64,000 nt of DNA from Gemmataceae bacterium. Its GTDB lineage: Bacteria; Planctomycetota; Planctomycetia; Gemmatales; Gemmataceae. The notes beneath the pieces were generated by a model, which ran no database searches, was not told the DNA's origin, and worked only from the letters and a program-made list of their open reading frames with translations. Below, piece by piece: positions 49,035-56,382 of the stretch. Where the stretch lies: NCBI GenBank assembly GCA_028288765.1, contig JAQGHQ010000360.1, positions 18,437-82,436 of the forward strand, written 5' to 3'. The position numbers were made by a program, and so were the translations under genes. Positions within the stretch are counted from its first letter, which is position 1, and the number at the start of each line of letters is the position of its first letter.

Positions 49035-50147
49035 GTGTCACGAACCCCTCCCGAGCCGGCCGGCCCGAGCGGCGACCGCCGGCCGGTCGGCGGCCCCGAA
49101 AACCTCGCGGCCGATCCGACCCCGAAAACGCCCTTCGACGCCCTGACCGAGCCGGAGCCCCCGGATCTCGTCGGCCGCCCGGCCCCGGACGTCGGGGTCG
49201 AGGAATACGTTCGCCAGATCAAGGAGACGGCCGACAAGCTGGTTCGGGACAAGGCCGGCCGCGGGGACATCAAGCTGCTCGCCACCGCCCTCCGGGAACT
49301 CCGGTACTGCTTCAAGGTGTTCGCCGGATACCGCGGGCGGCGGAAGGCGACCGTGTTCGGGTCCGCCCGGACCCGGCCGGACCACCCGGCGTACAAGGCC
49401 GCCGAGGAGTTCGGCCGGCGGATGGCCGAGGTCGGGTGGATGGTCATTACCGGGGCCGGGCACGGGATCATGGAGGCCGGGCACGTCGGGGCCGGGCGGG
49501 ACAACAGCTTCGGGCTGAACATCCTCCTCCCGTTCGAGCAATCGGCCAACACGGTCGTCCACGGCGACCCGAAGCTGATGACCCTGCGGTACTTCTTCAC
49601 CCGCAAGTTGATGTTCATCAAGGAGTCGGACGCGGTGGTGCTGTTCCCCGGCGGGTTCGGCACCCACGACGAGGCGTACGAGGCGTTAACCCTGGTGCAA
49701 ACCGGAAAGTCGCACCTGTTCCCGGTGGTCATGGTAGACGAGCCGGGCGGGACGTACTGGGCGACCTGGCTCCGGTTCGTCGAGGACGAGCTTCTCGCCC
49801 GTGGGTACATCTCGCCTGCCGACCGGGCCCTCTTCCGGGTCACGGATTCCGTCGAGCAGGCGGTGGAGGAGGTGACCGGGTTCTACCGGGTGTACCACAG
49901 CATGCGGTACGTCCGCGGCCACTTACTGTTACGGCTGCGGGCGAGGCTTTCGGAGCCGCTGCTGGCTCGGATCGAGCGGTCGTTCGCGGACATCCTGTCC
50001 GGCGGGCACTTCGAACAGGTGGGTGCCTTACCCGAGGAAGCGAACGAGCCGACCCTGGCGAACCTGCCCCGGCTCAAATTCCGGTTCGACCGGCACGCGG
50101 CCGGCCGGTTACGCCAGCTCATCGATCTGATCAACCAGGAAGGGTGA
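49035..50147 (+). CDS. LOG-family / TIGR00730 Rossmann-fold nucleotide-binding protein
   Basis: A 370-aa protein. After a disordered Pro-rich start, residues about 90-280 form the LOG domain: KATVFGSARTRPDHPAYKAA, MVITGAGHGIMEAGHVGAGR and VVLFPGGFGTHDEAYEALTL, where PGGxGTxxE is the signature. Family members cleave phosphoribosyl from cytokinin nucleotides or AMP. The extension of about 90 residues at the C terminus (LLLRLRARLSEPLLARIERS) is longer than in classical LOG proteins. Start GTG 49035 with AAGGAG eight bases upstream. Confidence 0.88.
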   Translation: MSRTPPEPAGPSGDRRPVGGPENLAADPTPKTPFDALTEPEPPDLVGRPAPDVGVEEYVRQIKETADKLVRDKAGRGDIKLLATALRELRYCFKVFAGYRGRRKATVFGSARTRPDHPAYKAAEEFGRRMAEVGWMVITGAGHGIMEAGHVGAGRDNSFGLNILLPFEQSANTVVHGDPKLMTLRYFFTRKLMFIKESDAVVLFPGGFGTHDEAYEALTLVQTGKSHLFPVVMVDEPGGTYWATWLRFVEDELLARGYISPADRALFRVTDSVEQAVEEVTGFYRVYHSMRYVRGHLLLRLRARLSEPLLARIERSFADILSGGHFEQVGALPEEANEPTLANLPRLKFRFDRHAAGRLRQLIDLINQEG

Positions 50148-50254
50148 AGGCGAGGGGCCGGGTTCATCCCGGTCGTCGGCGGCGAGTGAACAGGGACGGG
50201 CGCCTCTTGAGCTCAGGATGGTCGGAGTGAACCCGGCCTCGCTGGACGACGGCG

Positions 50255-50475
50255 CGCAAAAAAACACCGGGGGGCCTTGCGGCCCCCCGGGTACCAAGCT
50301 GACTTACGGGTCCCGTCCATCCCTTCGGTAGCCTGGCAGCCTTAACCGTTCCCCCCTCGGAACGGATAAAGCCCTCGTTGAGTCCCGCACGGTCGCAGGA
50401 CGAGGGACCGGCTCGCACAAAAACTGCGTGCCGGGTGTCAGCCGGGTTGCGTCGAAGCCGACTCACCCCGCCGAC
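50255..50475 (-). ncRNA. Candidate structured RNA, unknown family, ending in an intrinsic terminator
   Basis: No gene explains this 220-base stretch. Read on the minus strand it forms: CCGGCACGCA / TGCGAGCCGG around GTTTTTG (50409-50434); CCCTCGT / ACGAGGG (50371-50407); CCGTTCC / GGAACGG with a 6-nt loop (50346-50365); and a final GC-rich terminator with eight T (50257-50290). Upstream at about 50495-50520 TTGCAT, then 17 bases, then TAGGAA could be a promoter. It does not fit tmRNA, SRP, RNase P or 6S as I know them. It could instead be a leader or 3'-derived transcript. Confidence 0.5.
50257..50290 (-). terminator. Strong intrinsic terminator
   Basis: CCGGGGGGCC (50267-50276) and GGCCCCCCGG (50281-50290) pair perfectly around a 4-nt loop. 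On the minus strand this is followed by TG and then TTTTTTTT. It terminates transcription coming from the right, where no protein gene of that orientation ends within 300 bases other than the one with its own terminator at 50.6 kb. Confidence 0.85.
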
Positions 50476-50597
50476 ACATATTCCTAGATCACGGTCGGCG
50501 ACGATGCAAACGAACCGGCCGAAAAAAACGGAAATCCCGCGTTTCGAGGTCCGTCCGAAAAGAACATACGCTTGCCCCAGGCCCGGACGGATTTGCC

Positions 50598-50643
50598 TGA
50601 AAAAGATTCAAGCCGGCGGCCCCCTGTCAGGGGCCGCCGGCTT
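50598..50643 (-). terminator. Intrinsic terminator of the DUF2203 gene
   Basis: AAGCCGGCGGCCCC (50610-50623) pairs with GGGGCCGCCGGCTT (50630-50643) around a 6-nt loop. The minus strand then reads GAATCTTTTTC. It lies 34 bases after the DUF2203 stop codon. Confidence 0.8.
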
Positions 50644-50676
50644 GTCGTTCCGCTCGGGGGATAAGATCAGGTCAGG

Positions 50677-51168
50677 TCACGGGCTGCCGCGGTATCGGAT
50701 CGGGGCGGCGGTCGGCTGGTCCCAGTCGGACGGGATCGGCCGCCGCTGTTCCTCGCCGGTGTAGTGCCAGTGGGCCACCCCGTCTTCGCCGAGCTTCCAG
50801 TTGAAGGCGGCGGAGCGGCCGTTGATCTTGGTGGGGAAATCGATCTCCCCGGCCTCGTCGTCAACGAGGTTCAGGCCGAGGGCGCTAAGTTCGGTCACGG
50901 CCGCGGTCAAGCTCTTCTCGGCCGCTGTAATTTCTTCGCCAACCTGGTAACGCCGTTGCCGCTCCTGCCACACGAGGTCCCGGCGGTGCCGGTCGAGCCG
51001 TTCTTGTTCCGGCGTCAGCCTGTTGAGTGTGAGCCGGGAGGAAATAATGTCGGAAACGATGCTTTTCACGAGCGGGAGCATCTGCCGGGCGGTCGACAGG
51101 TTCAGGGTAGTGTCCTTTCGGCGTGACTTCTCGGCGGAGTTGCTGGCACGGTTCGGCGTGTTGCTCAT
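50677..51168 (-). CDS. DUF2203-family protein
   Basis: A 163-aa protein. The core STARQMLPLVKSIVSDIISS, later TELSALGLNLVDDEAGEID and FNWKLGEDGVAHWHYTGEE, follows the DUF2203 pattern (helical first half, then DxxxGxxDFPxxxxGRxxxxxWxLGExxxxxWH). These are small cytosolic proteins without known function. The ATG at 51168 is chosen since GGGAG lies seven bases upstream, and the upstream frame shows no similarity. Monocistronic: own terminator downstream. Confidence 0.85.
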   Translation of the reverse strand: MSNTPNRASNSAEKSRRKDTTLNLSTARQMLPLVKSIVSDIISSRLTLNRLTPEQERLDRHRRDLVWQERQRRYQVGEEITAAEKSLTAAVTELSALGLNLVDDEAGEIDFPTKINGRSAAFNWKLGEDGVAHWHYTGEEQRRPIPSDWDQPTAAPIRYRGSP

Positions 51169-51526
51169 GATGGGCTCCCGGTTATCAGGAGGGGTCAGGC
51201 GGTCCCTCCTACAGTCTATTCTAGGAGCGCCCGACCCCGATGCGGTGTCGGTCGGACGCGGATTTCGGGCGACAGGTTCAACCTCACTTCCCAACTCATA
51301 TTTCGATGGCCTCGACGACGAATTCGATGCAGAGTTTTTCTGCCGCATCTGAATATCGCCGACCCGCTGAGAATAGAAGGCGAACCGCGGGCCAGATTGC
51401 GCCGGCGAACCCGCCGCCGGCGGTTTTTTAGTTTGGTTCAAAAATCGGGCAGTATGTTTGGGAGAATTTGATCTTAACTGAAATCCCTGTTTTCACCAGT
51501 CTGGTAGTTGTGGTACCACCGGTTTC
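51169..51526. other. Intergenic region
   Basis: No gene supported. A weak hairpin with GCCGGCG/CGCCGGC and a following GGTTTTTT (51401-51429) could be a terminator for the plus strand, but no plus-strand gene precedes it. Confidence 0.4.
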
Positions 51527-51853
51527 ATGGAGGAAACAGGCCTGTGCAGTCCTCTCCATCCGCCCGCCGTTGACCATCCCAGCCCCTCCTGGCCTCCTCC
51601 CGGCCCGGCCGACTCCCTCGGTCCCGACCAACGCCAAGAACCGGCCATCCAGACGCTCGCCGGTACGGTTCCGATCACCGCGTTGGCCGACCGCACGCAG
51701 GTCAGCCGTACGTTCGTGTACCGGCAACAAGTCATCGCCCGCGAGGCTCTCGCCGGCCTTTTTGACGAGCCGATCCGACAGTCCCGTCGCGCCCGGACGA
51801 GCTTGCCGGGACCAGATCCTCTACGGGCGGGTTGCGGTGAGGAGTGCCGGTGA
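51527..51853 (+). pseudogene. N-terminal relic of a transposase-like gene
   Basis: The frame contains QTLAGTVPITALADRTQVSR followed by TFVYRQQVIAREALAGLFDE. This is the helix-turn-helix opening (LAxxxxVSRxFVYxQ) of a family of planctomycete transposases with a DDE domain downstream. Nothing like the catalytic domain follows and the rest of the frame is low-similarity, so the gene is truncated. No inverted repeats are seen. Confidence 0.5.
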
Positions 51854-51983
51854 GAGGAGCACTCGGAGAGGTGAGGAGTGGTCCGTAGCTCGTGGCCGTG
51901 GCACCGGAGGGCACGGGCTCGGGACCGCCCCTCCGGTTCATTGCGACACGGGCGTCAGGTGACGAAAACTCCGGGGACGTCCC

Positions 51984-52844
51984 TCAGCCCGCGGTCGCCG
52001 CGGCTGACCGGCGGCGAAACCCGCGGCCGAGTAGGCACCCGCCGAACCCGAGCAGCCCGAGGAGCATCCCGGGTGGGGCCGGGACCCCATTCACCGGAGG
52101 AGGCGAGGGGCAGACGACGCCGCCGACGACCTTGTCGCTACTCCCGTCAAGGAAGCCCCGGAACCGGACGAGAAAGGGGGCCGATCCGCCGCCCTGTGGG
52201 TTGCTGCTGAGGGTGTCCATCAGCAGCTGGGCGGAGATGTTATCCAGGTTGTACGAGGTGCTGTTCAGGGAAAAGGTGAACTGGCCGGTCTGGTTGACTG
52301 CCAGTCCGGCCTGCACCTTCCCGGTCCCCAGCAGGCTGCTGCCGACCGCAGCCCCGATGTCGAAGTACCCGTACGGGGACCCTTTGATCTGGTCGTAGTT
52401 GGTGATCGAGTTGTTGAAGTTCGGGCCCCCGAGGAGCGAGAAACTCTGCCCGGCCACCGGGATGTAGGTACTCGTCAGGGACGCGGTCGTAATAGTCCCT
52501 GGCAGATTGAAAGCGAACCCGGTGATGTACCCGCCGTTGGAAATCGGGCTGGTGTTGGAAAGGGTGATCCGGATGGCCGCCTGGGTGGTCGAGATGTTAT
52601 CCACCTCGATCTTTCCGGTAAAGTAGCCGGGACCGGACGCGGCCTGGGTCCCGGCGATGTTGACGGTACTGGTCGCGACGAAATCGGCGCATGCCGATCC
52701 GACAGACCCAAGGACTGCATGTGCGACAAGGATCCCCGCTACGGCGAATCGGCGCGTGGGCGGAACGGGACGGAAATGACATTCTAGGGGCTCTGTGGTG
52801 TGGGTTTGCGAGCCCGGTCGAATGAGGGGTTCGGCCCGGGTCAC
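51984..52844 (-). CDS. Secreted protein with PEP-CTERM-like sorting tail
   Basis: About 286 aa. A hydrophobic export segment (RRFAVAGILVAHAVLGSVGS) precedes a beta-rich body (FATSTVNIAG-like start, then VDNISTTQAAIRITLSNTSP and GGYITGFAFNLPGTITTASL). The C terminus is VPAPPGMLLGLLGFGGCLLG followed by RGFRRR: a Pro-rich motif, membrane segment and basic end as in PEP-CTERM anchors cut by exosortase. The start is uncertain. The GTG at 52844 is used, while an ATG near the export signal lies in a different frame (about 52782), which could mean a frameshift. A surface role is likely. Confidence 0.65.
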   Translation of the reverse strand: MTRAEPLIRPGSQTHTTEPLECHFRPVPPTRRFAVAGILVAHAVLGSVGSACADFVATSTVNIAGTQAASGPGYFTGKIEVDNISTTQAAIRITLSNTSPISNGGYITGFAFNLPGTITTASLTSTYIPVAGQSFSLLGGPNFNNSITNYDQIKGSPYGYFDIGAAVGSSLLGTGKVQAGLAVNQTGQFTFSLNSTSYNLDNISAQLLMDTLSSNPQGGGSAPFLVRFRGFLDGSSDKVVGGVVCPSPPPVNGVPAPPGMLLGLLGFGGCLLGRGFRRRSAAATAG

Positions 52845-53199
52845 AATAATCCGGGCCTGCGTGAAGCACACGAAATGCCAGAAATACGGGTGCCCGATCG
52901 GCAAGAGAACTGACAACGTAAACCCTTGTGATTTTTTGACTTCCGATTGGCAAACGGGATTGTGCGGACGATGGCCGATCTGCGATGCCAGGATGAGCGC
53001 AAAACTATGCGTAGCGACAGGTGTTAACTTTTGAATCGAATCGATTAACAACCTCTTTCCCCTTTGGCACCCAGCTCCCCCCCATTTCACCACAACGAGC
53101 GAAAAGCAGCGGGGTCGAGGCTTTTGGCGTGACGGCGAGGGTATTTGTTGAGACCCCCCGCCCGCGCGGAGATCGGGGCACTACAACCGGAACCGCCTT
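52845..53199. other. Intergenic region upstream of the PEP-CTERM-like gene
   Basis: About 355 bases with lower GC than the surroundings (GTTAACTTTTGAATCGAATC near 53023). No gene or hairpin of note is seen; promoters for the gene to the left are expected here. Confidence 0.4.
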
Positions 53200-55152
53200 T
53201 TACTGGTCCTTCCATTTCACGAACGCTTCGAGGGCGTAGTACTCCGGCAACCCGAGTGCGTCGTAAATCTTTGCAGTAGCAATGTTTCGGTGCTCTGCCC
53301 GCTGCCAGAATTCCCGCCCGTCGGTCCCACCGGGGAACATCGCCTTGTCCTTTTGCGACTGGTGCCGGAAGATCGCCTGTTTCTTCCGCTCCAGCACGTC
53401 CGGGCTCAGCGGGACTCCCATCTCGATCTCGTGGGGCTCCCATTCCTCCCACGCCCCGCGGTATAGCCAGACGTCGAAGTGCTGGCCCTTCGCCCGGACC
53501 AGCCGGACCGCCGCAAAGATCGCCTCCGCGCACAGCCGGTGCGTCCCGTGCGGGTCGGACATTTCCCCGGCGACGTAGATCTGCCCGGGCCGCAGCCGCT
53601 CCAGGAGGGCCGCGATGTCGGCCACGTCCTGGGGGTGGATGGGGTCCTTGGCGGCGGTCCCGGTCCGGTAGAACCGGAGGTCGAGGAATTCGAGCCGGTC
53701 GGCCGGGATGCCGCACGCGAGGGCCGCCGCCCGGGCCTCGGTCGCCCGGATCAGGCCCTTGATCTTCAACAGCTCCGGGGAGTCCGGCTGGCCCGGCTTT
53801 TTGGCCTCCAGGAACCGGTCCACCCGCTCCTTGATCGTTCCGGCGCTCGACAGTTCGGCCGGGCTCCCGAACGCCGCGAGGAATTCGTCCACGAAGTCGA
53901 CGAACCGGCGGGCGTCGTGGTCGAACACGGCGATGTTCCCGCTCGTCATGTACGCGACGTGGACCGTGTGCTTCTGCTCGACCAGCCTGATGATCGTCCC
54001 GCCCATGCTGATCACGTCGTCGTCCGGGTGCGGGCTGAACACCAGGATCGTTTTCGATCCACCGTCCGCCGCACAGGGTCCGCCGTCCCCCGCCCCGAGA
54101 GCGGGTACGACCGTGGACCGCGGGCCGTGGGCCGTGGACACGCGGCCGGCGGGGTGCGGGGTGATGGTCGCCATCCGGTCGTGGAACACCTCTTCCCCGA
54201 TCCGCTCGGCCGGGCCCTTCTCCCGCAACAGCTCGTACAGGTGGTGTTCGCGGAAGTCGTCGTCGTTGAGCTTCTGGAGCCCTTTCCTGGCCGTCAGGGC
54301 GAGGCCGACCACCGCCTTGCGGACCAGCTCCGGCGTCCATTCGCACGGCCCGACCTCCCACGGCCGCTTGATCGCCGTCAGGTCCGCCGCCGCCGCCTCG
54401 TCGAGCGCGACCGTGGCGTCCGGGTGTTCCTGGAGGAAGCTGGCCGAGATGGCCTCGATCGGCGGCTGCTCGACGGCCTTGGCCACGATCCCGGCCTTGT
54501 GCTCGCCGAACGCCATCAGGAACACCCGGCGGGCGTCGAGGATGCTGGCGACGCCCATCGTGATCGCCTGGTTCGGGACGTTCTCCTCGCCGAAGAACCC
54601 GTCCGCCGCGTCCCGCCGGGTGATGCTGTCGAGGGTGACCATCCGGGTCCGGCTGTTCCGGGGCGACCCGGGCTCGTTGAACCCGATGTGCCCGGTCCGG
54701 CCGATCCCGAGGACCTGCACGTCCACCCCGCCGACCGCCTTGATCTTCCGCTCGTACTCCGCGCAGAACGCGTCCACCTCGTCCGGGGCGAGCGTCCCGT
54801 CCGGGATGTGGATGTTGTTCCACGGGATGTTGACGTGGTTGAAGAATGTCTCGTGCATCCACCGGAAGTACGAGTGCGGGTCCTCCTTCTGCATCGGGAA
54901 GTATTCGTCGAGGTTGAACGTGACGACCTTCGAGAAGTCGAGCCCCTCGTCCCTGTGGAGGCGGATGAGCTCGCGGTACAGGCCGACCGGGGTGGACCCG
55001 GTGGCCAGCCCGAGGACGGTGTGCTTGCCGGCGGCGTTCCGGGCCCGGACGAGCTTGTCGATCTCCCGGGCCACGTACTTCGACGCGGTGAGGGCGTTCG
55101 GGAAGCGCAGGGCCGGGGTGCGGGTGTGCGGTAGCGGGTGGAGCGAAGCCAT
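53200..55152 (-). CDS. Glucosamine-6-phosphate deaminase/PIG-L deacetylase fusion (NagB-LmbE)
   Basis: A 650-aa two-domain enzyme. Residues about 10-340 are NagB-like: GKHTVLGLATGSTPVGLYRE, VVTFNLDEYFPMQKEDPHSY and VQVLGIGRTGHIGFNEPGSP, with Asp, His and Glu of the isomerase/deaminase site. Residues about 370-650 are PIG-L/LmbE-like: ILVFSPHPDDDVISMGGTI and GEMSDPHGTHRLCAEAIFAA, two zinc-binding motifs of N-acetylglucosaminyl deacetylases. Such fusions occur in planctomycetes and Bacteroidetes. Between them lies a loop TAHGPRSTVVPALGAGDGGP that looks like a translated GTGGACCG-type repeat. The pair suggests one protein that deacetylates and deaminates amino-sugars. Confidence 0.88.
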   Translation of the reverse strand: MASLHPLPHTRTPALRFPNALTASKYVAREIDKLVRARNAAGKHTVLGLATGSTPVGLYRELIRLHRDEGLDFSKVVTFNLDEYFPMQKEDPHSYFRWMHETFFNHVNIPWNNIHIPDGTLAPDEVDAFCAEYERKIKAVGGVDVQVLGIGRTGHIGFNEPGSPRNSRTRMVTLDSITRRDAADGFFGEENVPNQAITMGVASILDARRVFLMAFGEHKAGIVAKAVEQPPIEAISASFLQEHPDATVALDEAAAADLTAIKRPWEVGPCEWTPELVRKAVVGLALTARKGLQKLNDDDFREHHLYELLREKGPAERIGEEVFHDRMATITPHPAGRVSTAHGPRSTVVPALGAGDGGPCAADGGSKTILVFSPHPDDDVISMGGTIIRLVEQKHTVHVAYMTSGNIAVFDHDARRFVDFVDEFLAAFGSPAELSSAGTIKERVDRFLEAKKPGQPDSPELLKIKGLIRATEARAAALACGIPADRLEFLDLRFYRTGTAAKDPIHPQDVADIAALLERLRPGQIYVAGEMSDPHGTHRLCAEAIFAAVRLVRAKGQHFDVWLYRGAWEEWEPHEIEMGVPLSPDVLERKKQAIFRHQSQKDKAMFPGGTDGREFWQRAEHRNIATAKIYDALGLPEYYALEAFVKWKDQ

Positions 55153-55344
55153 GACGGCGGCGGATCCTCTCGGACCGGTATGAAGGCGGATCGGGGGGCG
55201 TACCCGGGGAGTTTCATCTCGGTGAGTTGGTGTTGTAGCGGCGGCGGAACGGACCGGGCAGGGGACACCGGTTCCGACCGTCCCCCCGGGATGGTACGCT
55301 GGGGATCGGACACCTGGGACGGGAGTGGTGCCGTGTCGCGCGAG

Positions 55345-55377
55345 AATAACGAACACGCCCGCGGGTGACCGCGGGCG
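55345..55377 (-). terminator. Hairpin downstream of the PepSY-like gene
   Basis: CGCCCGCGG (55356-55364) pairs with CCGCGGGCG (55369-55377) around a 4-nt loop. On the minus strand it is followed by TGTTCGTTATTC. It lies 25 bases behind the stop of the gene at 55402. Confidence 0.5.
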
Positions 55378-55401
55378 GCGTGGGCTCCAACCCGGCCGGG
55401 C

Positions 55402-55887
55402 TTACTTCACTTTCTCCTCGCCGAGGAACTTGCCCTCCGGGTCGAACTGGACCTCGACCTTGTCCTTCCCCTTCTCGATCACGATCTCGTACACCACTTT
55501 GGCTGCCGCCCCGTCGCCGGAAGTTTCCTTCTCGATGCTCACCACCTTGGCCTCCGGATACTTCTTCCGGAACGCCTCCTTCACCTTGGCCGGCAGGTCC
55601 GCTTCCGCCGCGACGGGCTCCTCGGCCGAGACGAACTTGCCTTCGGGGGTGAAAGACACCTCCCACTTCTTCTCGCCCTCCTTGATCTCGAACTCGTACA
55701 CCTTCATCCCGTCCTGGTCGCCCAGTTCGGCGGACAGGATCTCGGCCTTCGGGTACTTCGCCTTGACCGCCTCCTTGACCTTTGCCGGGACCTTGTCCAG
55801 GGGCACCTTCTCGTCGTCCGCCCAGGCGACCAGGCCGACCGCCAGGACGGTTACGGCCGCGGCCACGCATCCGATCAGTTTGGTCAT
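55402..55887 (-). CDS. Periplasmic PepSY-like / BLIP-like repeat protein
   Basis: A 161-aa secreted protein with signal peptide MTKLIGCVAAAVTVLAVGLV then AWADD. It has two homologous units: LDKVPAKVKEAVKAKYPKAE, KVYEFEIKEGEKKWEVSFTP and DLPAKVKEAFRKKYPEAKVV, VYEIVIEKGKDKVEVQFDPE, each closing with EGKF. This is the PepSY-like (PF11396-type) pattern: P-x-K-V-x-x-A-x-x-x-x-Y-P then beta hairpins. Such proteins may inhibit secreted enzymes or sense ligands. ATG 55887 has GAGGTGATAAGG upstream. Confidence 0.8.
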   Translation of the reverse strand: MTKLIGCVAAAVTVLAVGLVAWADDEKVPLDKVPAKVKEAVKAKYPKAEILSAELGDQDGMKVYEFEIKEGEKKWEVSFTPEGKFVSAEEPVAAEADLPAKVKEAFRKKYPEAKVVSIEKETSGDGAAAKVVYEIVIEKGKDKVEVQFDPEGKFLGEEKVK

Positions 55888-56382
55888 CCTTATCACCTCG
55901 ACTCGGGGAACGATCGGGCACGGCCGGCGGGCCGACAAGGACCTTCGCGACAGGCCGCACCCGGGGTAGAAGATACCCGGCCGAACATAAGGCGGCTGTG
56001 AACGGCGGATAAGAACGACTTCATCATGACCCGTTCCGGCCGGGCGCTACACGTCTTGTATGGCATCGTCTCTGCCCGCGGGGGCGCTTCCCGTACCGGT
56101 ACACCGTGTCATCGAGACGAGGGATTCACCAGACGGAAAAGGAGTTGACCGGGCCTCCGAACCGGCACAAACTGGTGGTGAAGCTGGGGCGTTCCGCCGG
56201 AACTACGGGCCGTGCGACTGCCCGTTCTCCTTCCGGTCACGAGAGTTGACCGGCACCAGGCATACCACGCCCTCCCGCCCTGATTGGTTTTTCCCGCCAG
56301 TTGTGCGACCCGCACGATCCCGCCTGCTCGATGGTCCACGCCGCCGCGGACCGTTCCCCGCCGGCCCGCTCCGGAGCCCGAG
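55888..56382. other. Divergent intergenic region
   Basis: About 495 bases between the PepSY-like gene and the DUF1549 gene; no gene or repeat of note. Promoters for both sides are expected. Confidence 0.4.

Noticed and set aside
50164..50466. 100-aa minus-strand frame across the structured region
   Set aside because: It would be translated straight through the terminator hairpin and T-tract.
50255..50475. tmRNA or other standard RNA at the structured region
   Set aside because: The opening GGGTGAGTCGGCTTCGACG resembles the tmRNA 5' end, but there is no tag frame, no tRNA-like 3' end and the length is too short.
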